Assembly (NCBI RefSeq): GCF_002900965.1
Contig: NZ_PJOM01000002.1
Location: forward strand, 1,178,001-1,242,000
Source of the DNA: Pseudotabrizicola formosa
GTDB lineage: Bacteria > Pseudomonadota > Alphaproteobacteria > Rhodobacterales > Rhodobacteraceae
Length of the DNA stretch: 64,000 bases
Reading direction: 5' to 3'
Shown: one piece after another, positions 27,823 to 36,534 of the stretch
Numbering within the stretch: the stretch's first letter is position 1
How the letters are laid out: every line of letters begins with the position of its first letter
Made by a program: the position numbers and the translations under genes
The notes under the pieces: generated by a model
The model's database searches: none
What the model saw: only the letters and a program-made list of their open reading frames with translations
Told to the model about the DNA's origin: nothing

Positions 27823-27848
27823 AAAAGGCCCCTGCTCTCGCAGGGGCC
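27823..27848 (-). terminator. Terminator of tRNA-Asp copy 2
   Basis: An 8-bp GC stem (GGCCCCTG with CAGGGGCC, six-base loop) is followed on the minus strand by TTTTGG. It begins 16 bases past the CCA end, so the two tRNA-Asp genes appear to be separate transcription units. Confidence 0.75.
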
Positions 27849-27863
27849 CTTTCAAGGCAGGAA

Positions 27864-27940
27864 TGGCGCGGTTGACGGGGCTCGAACCCGCGACCCCCGG
27901 CGTGACAGGCCGGTACTCTAACCAACTGAGCTACAACCGC
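27864..27940 (-). tRNA. tRNA-Asp (GUC), copy 2
   Basis: Same 77-base sequence as copy 1, including the encoded CCA, anticodon GTC. It has its own promoter and terminator. Confidence 0.97.
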
Positions 27941-27981
27941 ACATTCCGTCCGGCCCAAGGTCACCCCCGCGCCGTAGGGGG

Positions 27982-28010
27982 CTTTTAGGGGCAGTCGCAG
28001 GGGGCGTCAA
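27982..28010 (-). promoter_or_regulatory. Promoter of tRNA-Asp copy 2
   Basis: Minus strand TTGACG (28010-28005), exactly 17 bases, TAAAAG (27987-27982). This is the clearest sigma-70-type promoter in the window. Confidence 0.65.
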
Positions 28011-28049
28011 GCGGGACCAGACGCAAAGCACCGCTTTTTTTGCGCGCCC

Positions 28050-28988
28050 CTAATGCTCGGGAGCCGGGATGAATTCGCCCGCATCATCGGGCGGCAGACG
28101 GAACCGCCCATGCGCCCAGTCGCCCGCCCGCCACGCCTCCTTGGCGGCCTCGATCCGGTCCTTGCTGGAGGCCACGAAATTCCACCAGATATGGCGCGGC
28201 CCGTCCATCGTGGCCCCGCCCAGCAACATCACCCGCGCGCCCTGATCGCCTGCCCGGACCGAGATCCTGTCGCCGGGGCGGAACACCAGCATGCGGCCCG
28301 CCTCAAACGTCTGCCCGCCCACCGTGACCGCACCTGCCAGGATATAGACGCCGCGATCCTCATGATCATCGGGCAGAGGAATCGCGGCACCGGGGGCCAG
28401 GTCGGCATCGGCATAGAACACCTCGATGCCGGTCGGGATCGGGGCCTTTGCACCGTAGGCCGAGCCAAGGATCAGCCGCACCTGCTTGCCCTCCCCCTCC
28501 AGCACCGGCAGGTCCGCCTTCCCGGCGTGCACAAAGGCAGCCGGGTCATCCTCCATCGCCTTTGGCAAGGCGAGCCAGGTCTGCAACCCGAACAGATCAT
28601 GCGGGGTCTCGCGGATCGCGCCGTCCTGCCGTTCGGAATGGGTGATCCCCTGCCCCGCCAGCATCCAGTTCACCGCCCCCGGCTCGATCCAGGAATTGGT
28701 GCCGATGCTGTCGCGGTGATGGATGCGCCCTTTGAGCAGATAGGTGACGGTGCCAAGGCCGATATGCGGATGCGGGCGCACGTCGATGCCCTTGCCGGTC
28801 AGGAATTCGGCGGGGCCCATCTGATCAAAGAAAATGAATGGCCCCACCATCTGCCGCGCCGCCGAAGGCAGCGCGCGCCGCACCTCGAACCCGCCCAGAT
28901 CACGGGCGCGCGGGACGATCACGGTTTCAATGGCATCCACGGCGTCGCCGATCGGGATGGACGGGTCAAGGACAGGGTTCCAGCTCAT
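28050..28988 (-). CDS. Pirin family protein
   Basis: This 312-residue bicupin protein has the metal-binding pirin motif RPHPHIGLGTVTYLLKG. This is followed by IHHRDS and GITHSERQ, supplying three His and one Glu ligands. Some bacterial pirins show quercetin 2,3-dioxygenase activity, and others act as redox regulators. ATG 28988 is preceded by AAGGAGAAC; the seven extra codons further up have no ribosome site. Length and both cupin halves are complete. It may be cotranscribed with nothing downstream, since tRNA promoters follow. Confidence 0.92.
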   Translation of the reverse strand: MSWNPVLDPSIPIGDAVDAIETVIVPRARDLGGFEVRRALPSAARQMVGPFIFFDQMGPAEFLTGKGIDVRPHPHIGLGTVTYLLKGRIHHRDSIGTNSWIEPGAVNWMLAGQGITHSERQDGAIRETPHDLFGLQTWLALPKAMEDDPAAFVHAGKADLPVLEGEGKQVRLILGSAYGAKAPIPTGIEVFYADADLAPGAAIPLPDDHEDRGVYILAGAVTVGGQTFEAGRMLVFRPGDRISVRAGDQGARVMLLGGATMDGPRHIWWNFVASSKDRIEAAKEAWRAGDWAHGRFRLPPDDAGEFIPAPEH

Positions 28989-29075
28989 GTTGTTCTCCTT
29001 TGTCCCCAAGCTAGGCGTGATCTCCCTGTGCGTCTTCGCCTATGGTCGCGCGGAAATTGTGCGCAATAGCACCGT

Positions 29076-30227
29076 TCAGCCCAGAATGCGGCGCAAAATG
29101 GCGGCAAAGGCCGACACCCCCGGCGCGATGAGACTGTCCGGAAAATCATAGCCCGGGTCGTGCAGCGCCGGGCATGCCTCGCCCGCGCCCAGCAAAAACA
29201 TGGCAGAGCCTGCGCCGGAGCCCGCGAAGCGACCGAAATCCTCGGACGGGCGCATCGGGCCACCCGTGGGGCCGAAGGGAATGGCGGCATCCGTCAGCGC
29301 CGCCTCGACCTGCGCCACCGCCTGCGGATGGTTGTGGCAAGCGGCAAAGTCATCGTGCCAGGACAGGTCAAGCCGCAACCCGTGCTGCGCCGCCACCCGT
29401 TGCGCCAGATCCTGCGCCTCTGTCTTCATCTCCAGCATATCCGCATCGGTCAGGCTGCGCAGCGTGACCCAGAGCTCACCCTCCCCCGGTGCGATGCCAA
29501 AACTGGGGTGCCCAAGGCGCGCATGGGTCAGCGTGACCAGCCGAAAGCCGGGCATCAGTGCGCCACCCGGCCCGAGCGCCTGCAACGCGGGGATCAGATC
29601 AAACAGGGCCGGCGTGGGTGACAGGCCAGTATCCGGGGTGGCGGCATGGGCGGTGCGGCCGGTCAGGCGCAGGCGCAGCCCGCAAGAGGCACAGTTCATC
29701 GGCCCCGCTGACACCTGTACCTGTCCCAGCGGAAGACCCGGCATGTTGTGCAGCGCGAAAGCCCAGTCAGGCCGCAGCGGCGCAAATTTCGGGTCGGCGA
29801 GCACGGCGGCGGCCCCCGAACCATCCTCCTCGGCAGGCTGGAACATCACGACCGCGCGGCCAGAGGCCGGTCTTTGCCGCGACAGGCCACGGGCCACCCC
29901 CAGCAGGATCGCCATATGCCCGTCATGCCCGCACAGATGCGCCACGCCATCCGTCAGCGACCGATAGACCGGGCCGGGCGCCTGCAGGATTGGCAGCGCG
30001 TCCAGTTCGGCGCGGATCATCACCGTCGGGCCGGGCAAGCCGCCCTGAAACACCGCCGCCACGCCATGCCCGCCCAGCCCCGCCACCAGCTGGTCGGGGG
30101 CGAGCGCGGCAAGCGCCGCTCCAACCCGCCCCGCCGTGCCGGCCTCGGCCCCGGACACCTCGGGGTGGCGGTGCAGATCGTGGCGCAGCCGGGTCAGATC
30201 GGCGATGTCTTCGGCTGTCAGCATCAT
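29076..30227 (-). CDS. M20 family metallo-amidohydrolase
   Basis: This 383-residue cytosolic zinc hydrolase is of the hippurate/N-acyl-amino-acid amidohydrolase branch. Motifs are DLHRHPEVSG near the N-terminus, MIRAELDALPI, HLCGHDGHMAILLG (metal Cys/His) and MFQPAEEDGSG (catalytic Glu). The dimerisation domain is in the centre, and a late PALHDPGYDFPD block supplies the last metal His. Substrate is not predictable. It lies 87 bases upstream of the pirin gene on the same strand and diverges from surE. Confidence 0.9.
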   Translation of the reverse strand: MMLTAEDIADLTRLRHDLHRHPEVSGAEAGTAGRVGAALAALAPDQLVAGLGGHGVAAVFQGGLPGPTVMIRAELDALPILQAPGPVYRSLTDGVAHLCGHDGHMAILLGVARGLSRQRPASGRAVVMFQPAEEDGSGAAAVLADPKFAPLRPDWAFALHNMPGLPLGQVQVSAGPMNCASCGLRLRLTGRTAHAATPDTGLSPTPALFDLIPALQALGPGGALMPGFRLVTLTHARLGHPSFGIAPGEGELWVTLRSLTDADMLEMKTEAQDLAQRVAAQHGLRLDLSWHDDFAACHNHPQAVAQVEAALTDAAIPFGPTGGPMRPSEDFGRFAGSGAGSAMFLLGAGEACPALHDPGYDFPDSLIAPGVSAFAAILRRILG

Positions 30228-30345
30228 GGGTGATCCCTTTTGGTGCGGCCAGCCGACAACGGCCTGCCCCCGATGTCAAGCAAAGCGGGCGCAAGTGCTT
30301 GCCGCCTGTGCCTGCCTCGTCTAAGCAGGGGAAAAGGACGGTTTC

Positions 30346-31131
30346 ATGCGCATTCTGATCACAAATGACGACGGCATCAACGCTCCGGGGCTGGAGGTTC
30401 TGACCGCCATCGCCCATGAGATTGCCGGGCCAGAGGGTGAAGTCTGGACCGTCGCCCCCGCATTTGAACAATCCGGTGTCGGCCATTGCATCAGCTATGC
30501 GCATCCGATGATGGTCGCGCGCCTGTCTGACCGGCGCTATGCGGCCGAAGGCAGCCCGGCCGATTGCGTGCTGGCGGCGATTTACGATGTGCTGGACGGG
30601 GCCAAGCCCGATCTGGTGTTGTCGGGGGTGAACCGGGGCAACAACGCGGCAGAAAACACGCTATATTCGGGCACCATCGGCGGCGCGATGGAGGCGGCCT
30701 TGCAGGGCATTCCGGCCATTGCACTGTCGCAATACATGGGGCGCGGCACCGCTGATCTGGACACGCCGTTTGAGGCTGCGGTGGGGCATGGGGCCGCGGT
30801 GGTGCGGCTGCTGCTGGACAAGGGCATCTGGACACAGGATGATTTTCGCGTGTTCTACAATGTGAACTTTCCGCCCTGTGCGGCGGACAAGGTGCGGGGC
30901 ACCAAAGTGGCCGCCATCGGCTTTCGCCGCGAAACCTCGTTTTCCTGCGAGCCGCAGATCTCCCCCACCGGCCGGCGGTTTCTCTGGATCAAGGGCGGGC
31001 CGCAGCACACGCCGACCCTGCCCGGCACCGATGCGGCGGTCAATCTTGACGGCTGGATTTCGATCACGCCGATGCGGGCCGATCTGACCGCGCATGACCT
31101 GCTGGCGCGGCTGGAAGCGCAGCTGGCATGA
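30346..31131 (+). CDS. surE: 5'/3'-nucleotidase SurE
   Basis: This 261-residue metal-dependent nucleotidase contains the [13 protein letters not shown] motif at residues 4-16, [19 protein letters not shown] and VNFP. GGAAAAGGACGG precedes the ATG. The stop is fused to the pcm start (ATGA). The surE-pcm-nlpD order is the classic stationary-phase survival cluster of proteobacteria. Confidence 0.97.
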   Translation: MRILITNDDGINAPGLEVLTAIAHEIAGPEGEVWTVAPAFEQSGVGHCISYAHPMMVARLSDRRYAAEGSPADCVLAAIYDVLDGAKPDLVLSGVNRGNNAAENTLYSGTIGGAMEAALQGIPAIALSQYMGRGTADLDTPFEAAVGHGAAVVRLLLDKGIWTQDDFRVFYNVNFPPCAADKVRGTKVAAIGFRRETSFSCEPQISPTGRRFLWIKGGPQHTPTLPGTDAAVNLDGWISITPMRADLTAHDLLARLEAQLA

Positions 31132-31790
31132 TGGGACACGGCGGCCCGGAAGAGACGGACGCCGAACGCAAGATGCGCTTTTTGTTTGGGCTTCGATCAA
31201 GGGGCGTCACCGATGCCCGCGTGCTGACCGCAATGGAACGGGTGGACCGGGGCCTGTTCGTGCGCGGTCATTTCGCCGACCGCGCCTATGATGACATGCC
31301 CCTGCCAATCGCCTGTGGCCAGACCATCAGCCAGCCCTCGGTGGTGGGGCTGATGACCCAGGCCTTGAACGTGCAGCCGCGCGATACGGTGCTGGAGATC
31401 GGCACCGGGTCTGGCTATCAGGCCGCAATCCTGTCGCATCTGGCGCGGCGGATCTATACAGTGGACCGGCATCGCCGTCTGGTGCGCGAGGCGCAGGGCG
31501 TGTTTCAGGGCCTGGGGCTGGTCAACATCACCGCCTTTACCGCCGATGGCAGCCATGGTCTGCCCGATCAGGCCCCGTTTGACCGCATCATCGTGACCGC
31601 TGCCGCCGAAGACCCGCCCGGGCCCCTCTTGGCGCAGCTCAAGGTTGGGGGTATCATGGTGCTGCCGGTCGGACAGTCCGATACCGTGCAAAGCCTGATC
31701 AAAGTGACCCGCGGCATCAGCGGCTATGACTACGAAGAACTGCGCCCGGTGCGTTTCGTGCCGCTGATCGAAGGTCTGGGCGCCGAATAA
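31128..31790 (+). CDS. pcm: Protein-L-isoaspartate O-methyltransferase
   Basis: This 220-residue SAM-dependent repair enzyme methylates isoaspartyl residues in ageing proteins. The SAM loop [14 protein letters not shown] is clear, with the upstream substrate motif ACGQTISQP and later [11 protein letters not shown]. The ATG at 31128 overlaps the surE stop; ATG 31131 is an equal alternative. It is followed 52 bases later by the LysM/M23 lipoprotein gene. Confidence 0.96.
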   Translation: MMGHGGPEETDAERKMRFLFGLRSRGVTDARVLTAMERVDRGLFVRGHFADRAYDDMPLPIACGQTISQPSVVGLMTQALNVQPRDTVLEIGTGSGYQAAILSHLARRIYTVDRHRRLVREAQGVFQGLGLVNITAFTADGSHGLPDQAPFDRIIVTAAAEDPPGPLLAQLKVGGIMVLPVGQSDTVQSLIKVTRGISGYDYEELRPVRFVPLIEGLGAE

Positions 31791-31842
31791 GTGGCGTAAC
31801 AAGGGGCGGGAAACACCGCCCGACAAGTATAAGAGGCAGAGC

Positions 31843-33033
31843 ATGACCCGCATCTCTCCGGCCCTGATGGCCCCCCGTCTGCGTATCCTGTGGTCCGCAG
31901 GCGCGCTGGCGGCCCTGTCCGCCTGTACCCCCACCAGTGGCGGCAATCCGTTTGAGGGCATGGACTGGGACATGCGCAACGGCCCCGGCGTGCTGACCAC
32001 CGCAGATGCAGCCCTGAGCGCCACCGAACGGCGGCCCGCGCCGGATGGGCGGGGCGTGATCTCTTATCCCGGCTATCAGGTGGCGGTGGCCCGGCGCGGC
32101 GATACCGTGGCTTCGGTCGCAGCCCGCGTCGGCATCGGCGCGGATGAGCTGGCCCGCTACAATGCGATCATGCCGACCGATCCGCTGCGCGACGGCGAAA
32201 TCGTGGCCCTGCCGCGCCGTGTGCCGGATGGCGGCCTGAGTGCCGGTGCCGGTGCCGGTGTGGCCCCCGCGCCGGTTGATGTGTCAAGCATCGCCACCAC
32301 GGCGCTGGACCGTGTGGGCACCCCGACCCCACCGGCAACCACGCGCCCGGCCAGCGGCAGCGAACCCGTGCGGCATCAGGTGCGGCGTGGGGAGACCGCG
32401 TTTTCCATCGCGCGCAGCTACAACATCTCGGCCAAGGCGCTGGGGGAATGGAACGGGCTTGGTCCCAACCTTGACGTGCGCGAAGGGCAGTACCTGATCA
32501 TCCCGGTCGCCAGTGCCGCCCCCCCCGCCGCCCCACAAACCGTGGCCCCGCCCGGGGCCGGGTCTGCCACGCCGACCCCCCCTTCGGCCACACGGCCGCT
32601 GCCTGCCGAAACGACAGCGCCGGCCGCAGCCAAACCCAAGGATACCCCCGCCTCACCCAATCTGGGATCGCAGGCCACCACATCGGCGCGTATGCAGATG
32701 CCGGTGCAGGGATCGATCATCCGGCCCTATGCCAAGGGGCGCAACGACGGGATCGACATTTCTGCCGCCGCGGGCACCCCCGTCAAGGCCGCCGCCGCCG
32801 GCACCGTCGCCGCGATCACCACGGACACGGCGCAGACGCCGATCATCGTGGTGCGCCATGCCGACAATCTGCTGACGGTTTACGCCGGGGTGGATGCGAT
32901 CACGGTGAAGAAGGGCGACAGCGTCAGCCGTGGACAAAACATCGCCAAGGTGCGCGCCGGAACGCCGTCTTTCCTGCATTTCGAGGTGCGGCGCGGGGTG
33001 GACAGCACCGATCCGGTGCCATTCCTGCAATAG
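31843..33033 (+). CDS. NlpD-like LysM/M23 lipoprotein
   Basis: This 396-residue outer-membrane lipoprotein has lipobox LAALSAC and two LysM repeats (about 78-125, VARRGDTVASVAARVG; and about 175-225, VRRGETAFSIARSYN). An Ala/Pro linker and a C-terminal M23 domain (from about 285) follow. The M23 motif HxxxD reads N301-D-G-I-D305, and the HxH motif keeps only His379 (Phe377 replaces the first His). This resembles NlpD/EnvC activators of amidases rather than active peptidases. The surE-pcm-nlpD context supports that role in daughter-cell separation. Confidence 0.92.
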   Translation: MTRISPALMAPRLRILWSAGALAALSACTPTSGGNPFEGMDWDMRNGPGVLTTADAALSATERRPAPDGRGVISYPGYQVAVARRGDTVASVAARVGIGADELARYNAIMPTDPLRDGEIVALPRRVPDGGLSAGAGAGVAPAPVDVSSIATTALDRVGTPTPPATTRPASGSEPVRHQVRRGETAFSIARSYNISAKALGEWNGLGPNLDVREGQYLIIPVASAAPPAAPQTVAPPGAGSATPTPPSATRPLPAETTAPAAAKPKDTPASPNLGSQATTSARMQMPVQGSIIRPYAKGRNDGIDISAAAGTPVKAAAAGTVAAITTDTAQTPIIVVRHADNLLTVYAGVDAITVKKGDSVSRGQNIAKVRAGTPSFLHFEVRRGVDSTDPVPFLQ

Positions 33034-33041
33034 AGGTGACT

Positions 33042-33090
33042 GTGATCCCCGTCGGAGCCTCCGGCGGGGATATTTAAGAACAGATAATGG
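33042..33090 (-). repeat. Dispersed 3'-flanking repeat, copy B
   Basis: Read on the minus strand it is CCATTATCTGTTCTTAAATATCC, then an internal hairpin with ATCCCCG and CGGGGAT arms (33044-33071). It begins 16 bases after the DUF815 gene stop, in the same orientation. It also fills the convergent gap to the NlpD-like gene. Confidence 0.7.
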
Positions 33091-33106
33091 GGCAGCGGCC
33101 GCGCGC

Positions 33107-33946
33107 CTAAAGGCGTATGCCTTCGCGGGCGGCGAGGTCGCAGAAAAACTGCCAGGCCACCCGGCCCGAGCGTGCGCCGCGCGTGGCCTGCCATTCGATG
33201 GCTTCGGCGCGCAGCCGGTCCTCAGAGGTGGTGACGCCGTAGGCCGCGCAATAGCCCCGGATCATGTCGAGGTAGTCGTCCTGGCTGCAAGGATGGAAGC
33301 CGAGCCAGAGGCCGAAGCGGTCTGACAGGGACACCTTTTCCTCCACCGCCTCGGAAGGGTTGATCGCGGTAGAGCGTTCGTTCTCGATCATGTCACGCGG
33401 CATCAGGTGACGGCGGTTGGAGGTGGCGTAGAGCAGCACGTTGTCGGGCCGCCCCTCTATGCCGCCATCGAGCACTGCCTTGAGGGATTTGTAGTGCTGG
33501 TCATCATGGCTGAAGGACAGATCATCGCAAAACAGGATGAAGCGCGCGTCAGACCCACGCAGAAGGGCCAGCAGGCGCTGGACCGAGGGCAGATCCTCAC
33601 GCGCCAGTTCGACGATTTTCAGCGGCAGACCTTCGGCCAGCACTGCCGCATGGATCGCCTTGACCAGCGAGGACTTTCCCATGCCACGCGCGCCCCACAA
33701 CAGGGCGTTATTGGCCGGCAGACCGCGCGCGAAATGGCGGGTGTTGTCCAAGAGCGTGTCACGCGCCCGGTTCACCCCCACCAGCAGCGACAGGTCCACC
33801 CGCGCGACCCGCGCCACCGGCTCCAGCCGGTCGGGGTCGGTGTGCCAGGCAAAGGCATCGGCGACACTGAAATCAGGAGCCGGTTGCGGTGCGGGGGCCA
33901 GCCGTTCCAGGGCGGCGGCGATGCGGGCCAGCGTGTCTGCGCTCAT
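33107..33946 (-). CDS. DUF815 family P-loop ATPase
   Basis: This 279-residue AAA-type ATPase has Walker A GARGMGKSS (85-93), Walker B FILFCDDLSF and a sensor-like LLYATSNRRHLMP. The family is widespread in proteobacteria and its substrate is undefined. Its ATG overlaps the tatC stop (ATGA), so it is translationally tied to the Tat operon here, but no functional link to export is established. The dispersed repeat copy B follows its stop. Confidence 0.88.
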   Translation of the reverse strand: MSADTLARIAAALERLAPAPQPAPDFSVADAFAWHTDPDRLEPVARVARVDLSLLVGVNRARDTLLDNTRHFARGLPANNALLWGARGMGKSSLVKAIHAAVLAEGLPLKIVELAREDLPSVQRLLALLRGSDARFILFCDDLSFSHDDQHYKSLKAVLDGGIEGRPDNVLLYATSNRRHLMPRDMIENERSTAINPSEAVEEKVSLSDRFGLWLGFHPCSQDDYLDMIRGYCAAYGVTTSEDRLRAEAIEWQATRGARSGRVAWQFFCDLAAREGIRL

Positions 33947-34860
33947 GCCTTGTGGTCTTCCTCTTCCGCCTCTGGGTCATCCCACAGGCCTTGTGCGCGC
34001 AGCTCTGCCTCGCGCTTCTTCTCGATCCGGCGGATCAGGAAGATCGACACCTCATAGAGCGGATAGACCGCCAGGAACAGGATCAGCTGGCTCATGATAT
34101 CGGGAGGCGTCACCAGGGCCGCGACCAGAAGGATCAGCACCACGGCATATTTGCGCGTGCCCGCGAGACCGGCCGAGGACACCAGACCTGCCTTGCCCAT
34201 CAGCGTCAGCAACACCGGCAACTGAAAGCACAGACCAAAAGCAATGATCAGCTTGAGCGAGATATCCAGCGTTTCATTGACCTTGCCCTGGAAGACGATG
34301 TCGATGCCCTGACTGCTCACCGCCTCGGTCAGCGGTGTGGCCACCGGTACATCGGCGATGGGGGCGTCCGAAACGGCAGGCAACAAGGCCGAGACCACAG
34401 ATGTGGCATCGGCAAAGCCGAGGAAGAACGCCATGGCCAGCGGCGTGACCACATAATGCGAAAACAGGGCCCCCAGCAGGAACAGCAGCGGCGACGCGAT
34501 CAGAAAGGGCAGAAAGGCATTCTTTTCATTGCGATAAAGGCCCGGGGCCACAAACCGCCAGAGCTGGTAGGCGATCACCGGAAAAGACAGCGCCAGACCG
34601 GCCACCACAGAAATGTGGATCAGGGTAAAGAAATACTCCTGCGGGGCTGTGTATTGCATGATCGGATTGGGGTTGCCCAAGGCGCGCATCGCCTCTTCGA
34701 TGGGGCGCAGCAGAAAGCTCAGGATCGGCTCGGCCACCAGAAAGCACAGGACCATTGCCACGATAAAGGCAGAGACCGCCCAGATCAGGCGGTTGCGCAA
34801 TTCGGCCAGATGCTCGATCAGGGGGGCAGAACTGTCGTCGATCTCGTCTGACTTGCTCAT
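33943..34860 (-). CDS. tatC: Twin-arginine translocase subunit TatC
   Basis: This 305-residue six-helix protein is the receptor core of the Tat translocon. Typical pieces are [16 protein letters not shown] at the N-terminus, [31 protein letters not shown] and [14 protein letters not shown]. The periplasmic loop 3-4 is extended. The C-terminal cytoplasmic tail is Glu/Asp-rich. It follows tatB with a 4-base overlap. Confidence 0.96.
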   Translation of the reverse strand: MSKSDEIDDSSAPLIEHLAELRNRLIWAVSAFIVAMVLCFLVAEPILSFLLRPIEEAMRALGNPNPIMQYTAPQEYFFTLIHISVVAGLALSFPVIAYQLWRFVAPGLYRNEKNAFLPFLIASPLLFLLGALFSHYVVTPLAMAFFLGFADATSVVSALLPAVSDAPIADVPVATPLTEAVSSQGIDIVFQGKVNETLDISLKLIIAFGLCFQLPVLLTLMGKAGLVSSAGLAGTRKYAVVLILLVAALVTPPDIMSQLILFLAVYPLYEVSIFLIRRIEKKREAELRAQGLWDDPEAEEEDHKA

Positions 34861-35429
34861 GCTTCGGCCTTGGGGGTCTTGTCGGATTTCGGTTTGCGCG
34901 GTGCGCGCGGCTTTTTGGCCGGTTCCACCGCCGGTGCGGGATCCGGGGCCGCCGCCTTTCCGGGCTTGGCGGCTTTCAGCTTTTCGGCCGCGTCCTTCAC
35001 GATCGCCTGACGCTCGGCCTTGGCGGCCACCAGCGCCTGTGTCTCTGGCCCCAGGGCGACGGCCGGTTGCGGCTCTGCTGGCGGCACGGCCTGCGGATCA
35101 GGCTGCAGATCGGGCGCGGGTGGTGCCGTGCTGGGGCGGGCCGCATTCTTGAGCGGGTCCCATTTTTCAAACTTGGAGGCCGCATCCTTGACCGCTTCCA
35201 GCCCCATCGACTTGGCCGAGGTTGCGGTTTTCAGGTCGCGCGCCACATCTTTCACGCCAGACTCGTCTGCCGCCGCCTCCATCGCACGCGAAAACTCACG
35301 GGCCATGCCGCGCATTTTCCCGGTGAACTGGCCTAGGCTGCGAAACAGCCCGGGCAGATCCTTGGGGCCGATCACGATGAGCGCGACGATCCCGATGACA
35401 AGCAATTCGGACATGCCGAGGTCTAACAT
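34857..35429 (-). CDS. tatB: Sec-independent translocase subunit TatB
   Basis: This 190-residue single-pass protein starts [26 protein letters not shown], the TatB helix and hinge. An amphipathic helix ([20 protein letters not shown]) and a long Pro/Ala/Lys-rich tail follow (about 100-190). With TatC it binds twin-arginine signal peptides. It sits between tatA and tatC in the normal order. Confidence 0.95.
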   Translation of the reverse strand: MLDLGMSELLVIGIVALIVIGPKDLPGLFRSLGQFTGKMRGMAREFSRAMEAAADESGVKDVARDLKTATSAKSMGLEAVKDAASKFEKWDPLKNAARPSTAPPAPDLQPDPQAVPPAEPQPAVALGPETQALVAAKAERQAIVKDAAEKLKAAKPGKAAAPDPAPAVEPAKKPRAPRKPKSDKTPKAEA

Positions 35430-35476
35430 GGCGCGGGGCTTCCTTTATGGTCAGACGGCTGGGCCCGACAAGCGGT

Positions 35477-35689
35477 TCAGACCTTGTCTTTTTCCGCTTG
35501 GGGCGTCACGTCGCGGACCGGGGTCGATGTGTTTTCAATCTCTTCCGAGCTGTCCTTCACCCCTTTCTTGAAGGCCGTGATGCCCTTGCCGACTTCGCCC
35601 ATCAAGGACGAAATCTTGCCGCGCCCGAACAGGACCAGCACCACCACTGCAATAAGAAGAAGGCCGGGAAGGCCGATGTTGTTGAGCAT
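35477..35689 (-). CDS. tatA: Sec-independent translocase subunit TatA
   Basis: This 70-residue pore-forming subunit has the helix [20 protein letters not shown], where FGRGK is the TatA hinge. An amphipathic segment ([14 protein letters not shown]) and an acidic tail follow. ATG 35689 is preceded by AGGAGG; ten further in-frame codons upstream are not needed. It is the first gene of tatABC-DUF815. Confidence 0.95.
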   Translation of the reverse strand: MLNNIGLPGLLLIAVVVLVLFGRGKISSLMGEVGKGITAFKKGVKDSSEEIENTSTPVRDVTPQAEKDKV

Positions 35690-35813
35690 GTCAAATCCTC
35701 CTGCTGACCGGGGCGTCATGTCGCCCAGTGTCGCCTGCCGTTATCCCTACTGCCGCAAGCGCTTGGTTCCTAGCCTGATTCAGCGGCCTGACCGGGGCTT
35801 TCCCCCCAGATAC

Positions 35814-35831
35814 CTGACAGCTATATGTCAG
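35814..35831. promoter_or_regulatory. Palindrome upstream of the YafY-type regulator (putative operator)
   Basis: CTGACA, a six-base spacer GCTATA and TGTCAG form a perfect inverted repeat ending 22 bases before the regulator's ATG. Position and symmetry fit an autoregulatory operator for this HTH/WYL protein; binding is inferred. Confidence 0.55.
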
Positions 35832-35853
35832 TTGCCCCAAGAGGACCAACCCC

Positions 35854-36528
35854 ATGCGCCGCACCGACCGCCTGTTTGACCTGATCCAGATCCTGCGCGA
35901 CGGGCGGCTGCACCGCGCGGGCGAAATGGCGGATACGCTGGGGGTATCGGTGCGCACGATCTGGCGCGACATGGCCACGCTGATGGCCTCTGGCCTGCCG
36001 GTCGAAGGCGAGCGGGGTGTTGGCTACATCCTGCGCGCGCCCATCACCTTGCCACCGATGATCCTGACCGGGGCGGAACTCGACGCGCTGCGGGCGGGCG
36101 TGCGGCTGGTCGCCGACGGGGCCGACCCGGCACTGGCGCGGGCCGCGCGCATGCTGGCGACCAAGATCGCCAGCGTCACCCCCGCCCCGCCCGAGGCCGG
36201 AGATGACGATCTCTTCGTCTTCACCGGCAAAGAGGCCAACCGTGCCCCGGCGCATGTGCCCTTGCTGCGCCGCGCGATCAAGGCCCGGGAGCGCCTGACG
36301 CTGACCTATATCGACCCGGAAGGGCGCGAGACCCACCGTGACATCCGCCCCTTGGCGCTGGACCTGACCGGGCGGGTCTGGTCGCTGGCAGCGTGGTGTG
36401 ATCAGCACAACCGCTTTCGCAGCTTCCGGGTGGACCGGATCATGGCACTTGCAGAGACCGGAGAGACCTTTGTCCCCGAACCGGGTCGAGACCTTGCCGA
36501 TTACCGCAGGTTGATGGAAGACGGCTGA
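35854..36528 (+). CDS. YafY family HTH/WYL transcriptional regulator
   Basis: This 224-residue regulator has an N-terminal winged HTH (RRTDRLFDLIQILRDGRLHRA, then ADTLGVSVRTIWRDMATL, residues 2-55). A C-terminal WYL-type ligand domain follows (LTLTYIDPEGRETHRDIRPLAL, VWSLAAWC). The family often represses itself and a neighbouring gene. Its own upstream region carries a perfect palindrome. No obvious partner gene is adjacent, since tatA diverges and the ABC ATPase converges. Confidence 0.9.
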   Translation: MRRTDRLFDLIQILRDGRLHRAGEMADTLGVSVRTIWRDMATLMASGLPVEGERGVGYILRAPITLPPMILTGAELDALRAGVRLVADGADPALARAARMLATKIASVTPAPPEAGDDDLFVFTGKEANRAPAHVPLLRRAIKARERLTLTYIDPEGRETHRDIRPLALDLTGRVWSLAAWCDQHNRFRSFRVDRIMALAETGETFVPEPGRDLADYRRLMEDG

Positions 36529-36534
36529 AAATCG

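Noticed and set aside
28011-28049. A T7 tract with partial hairpin after the pirin gene as a terminator
   Set aside because: The T-run lies on the wrong side for the pirin transcript and the stem is short and mismatched.
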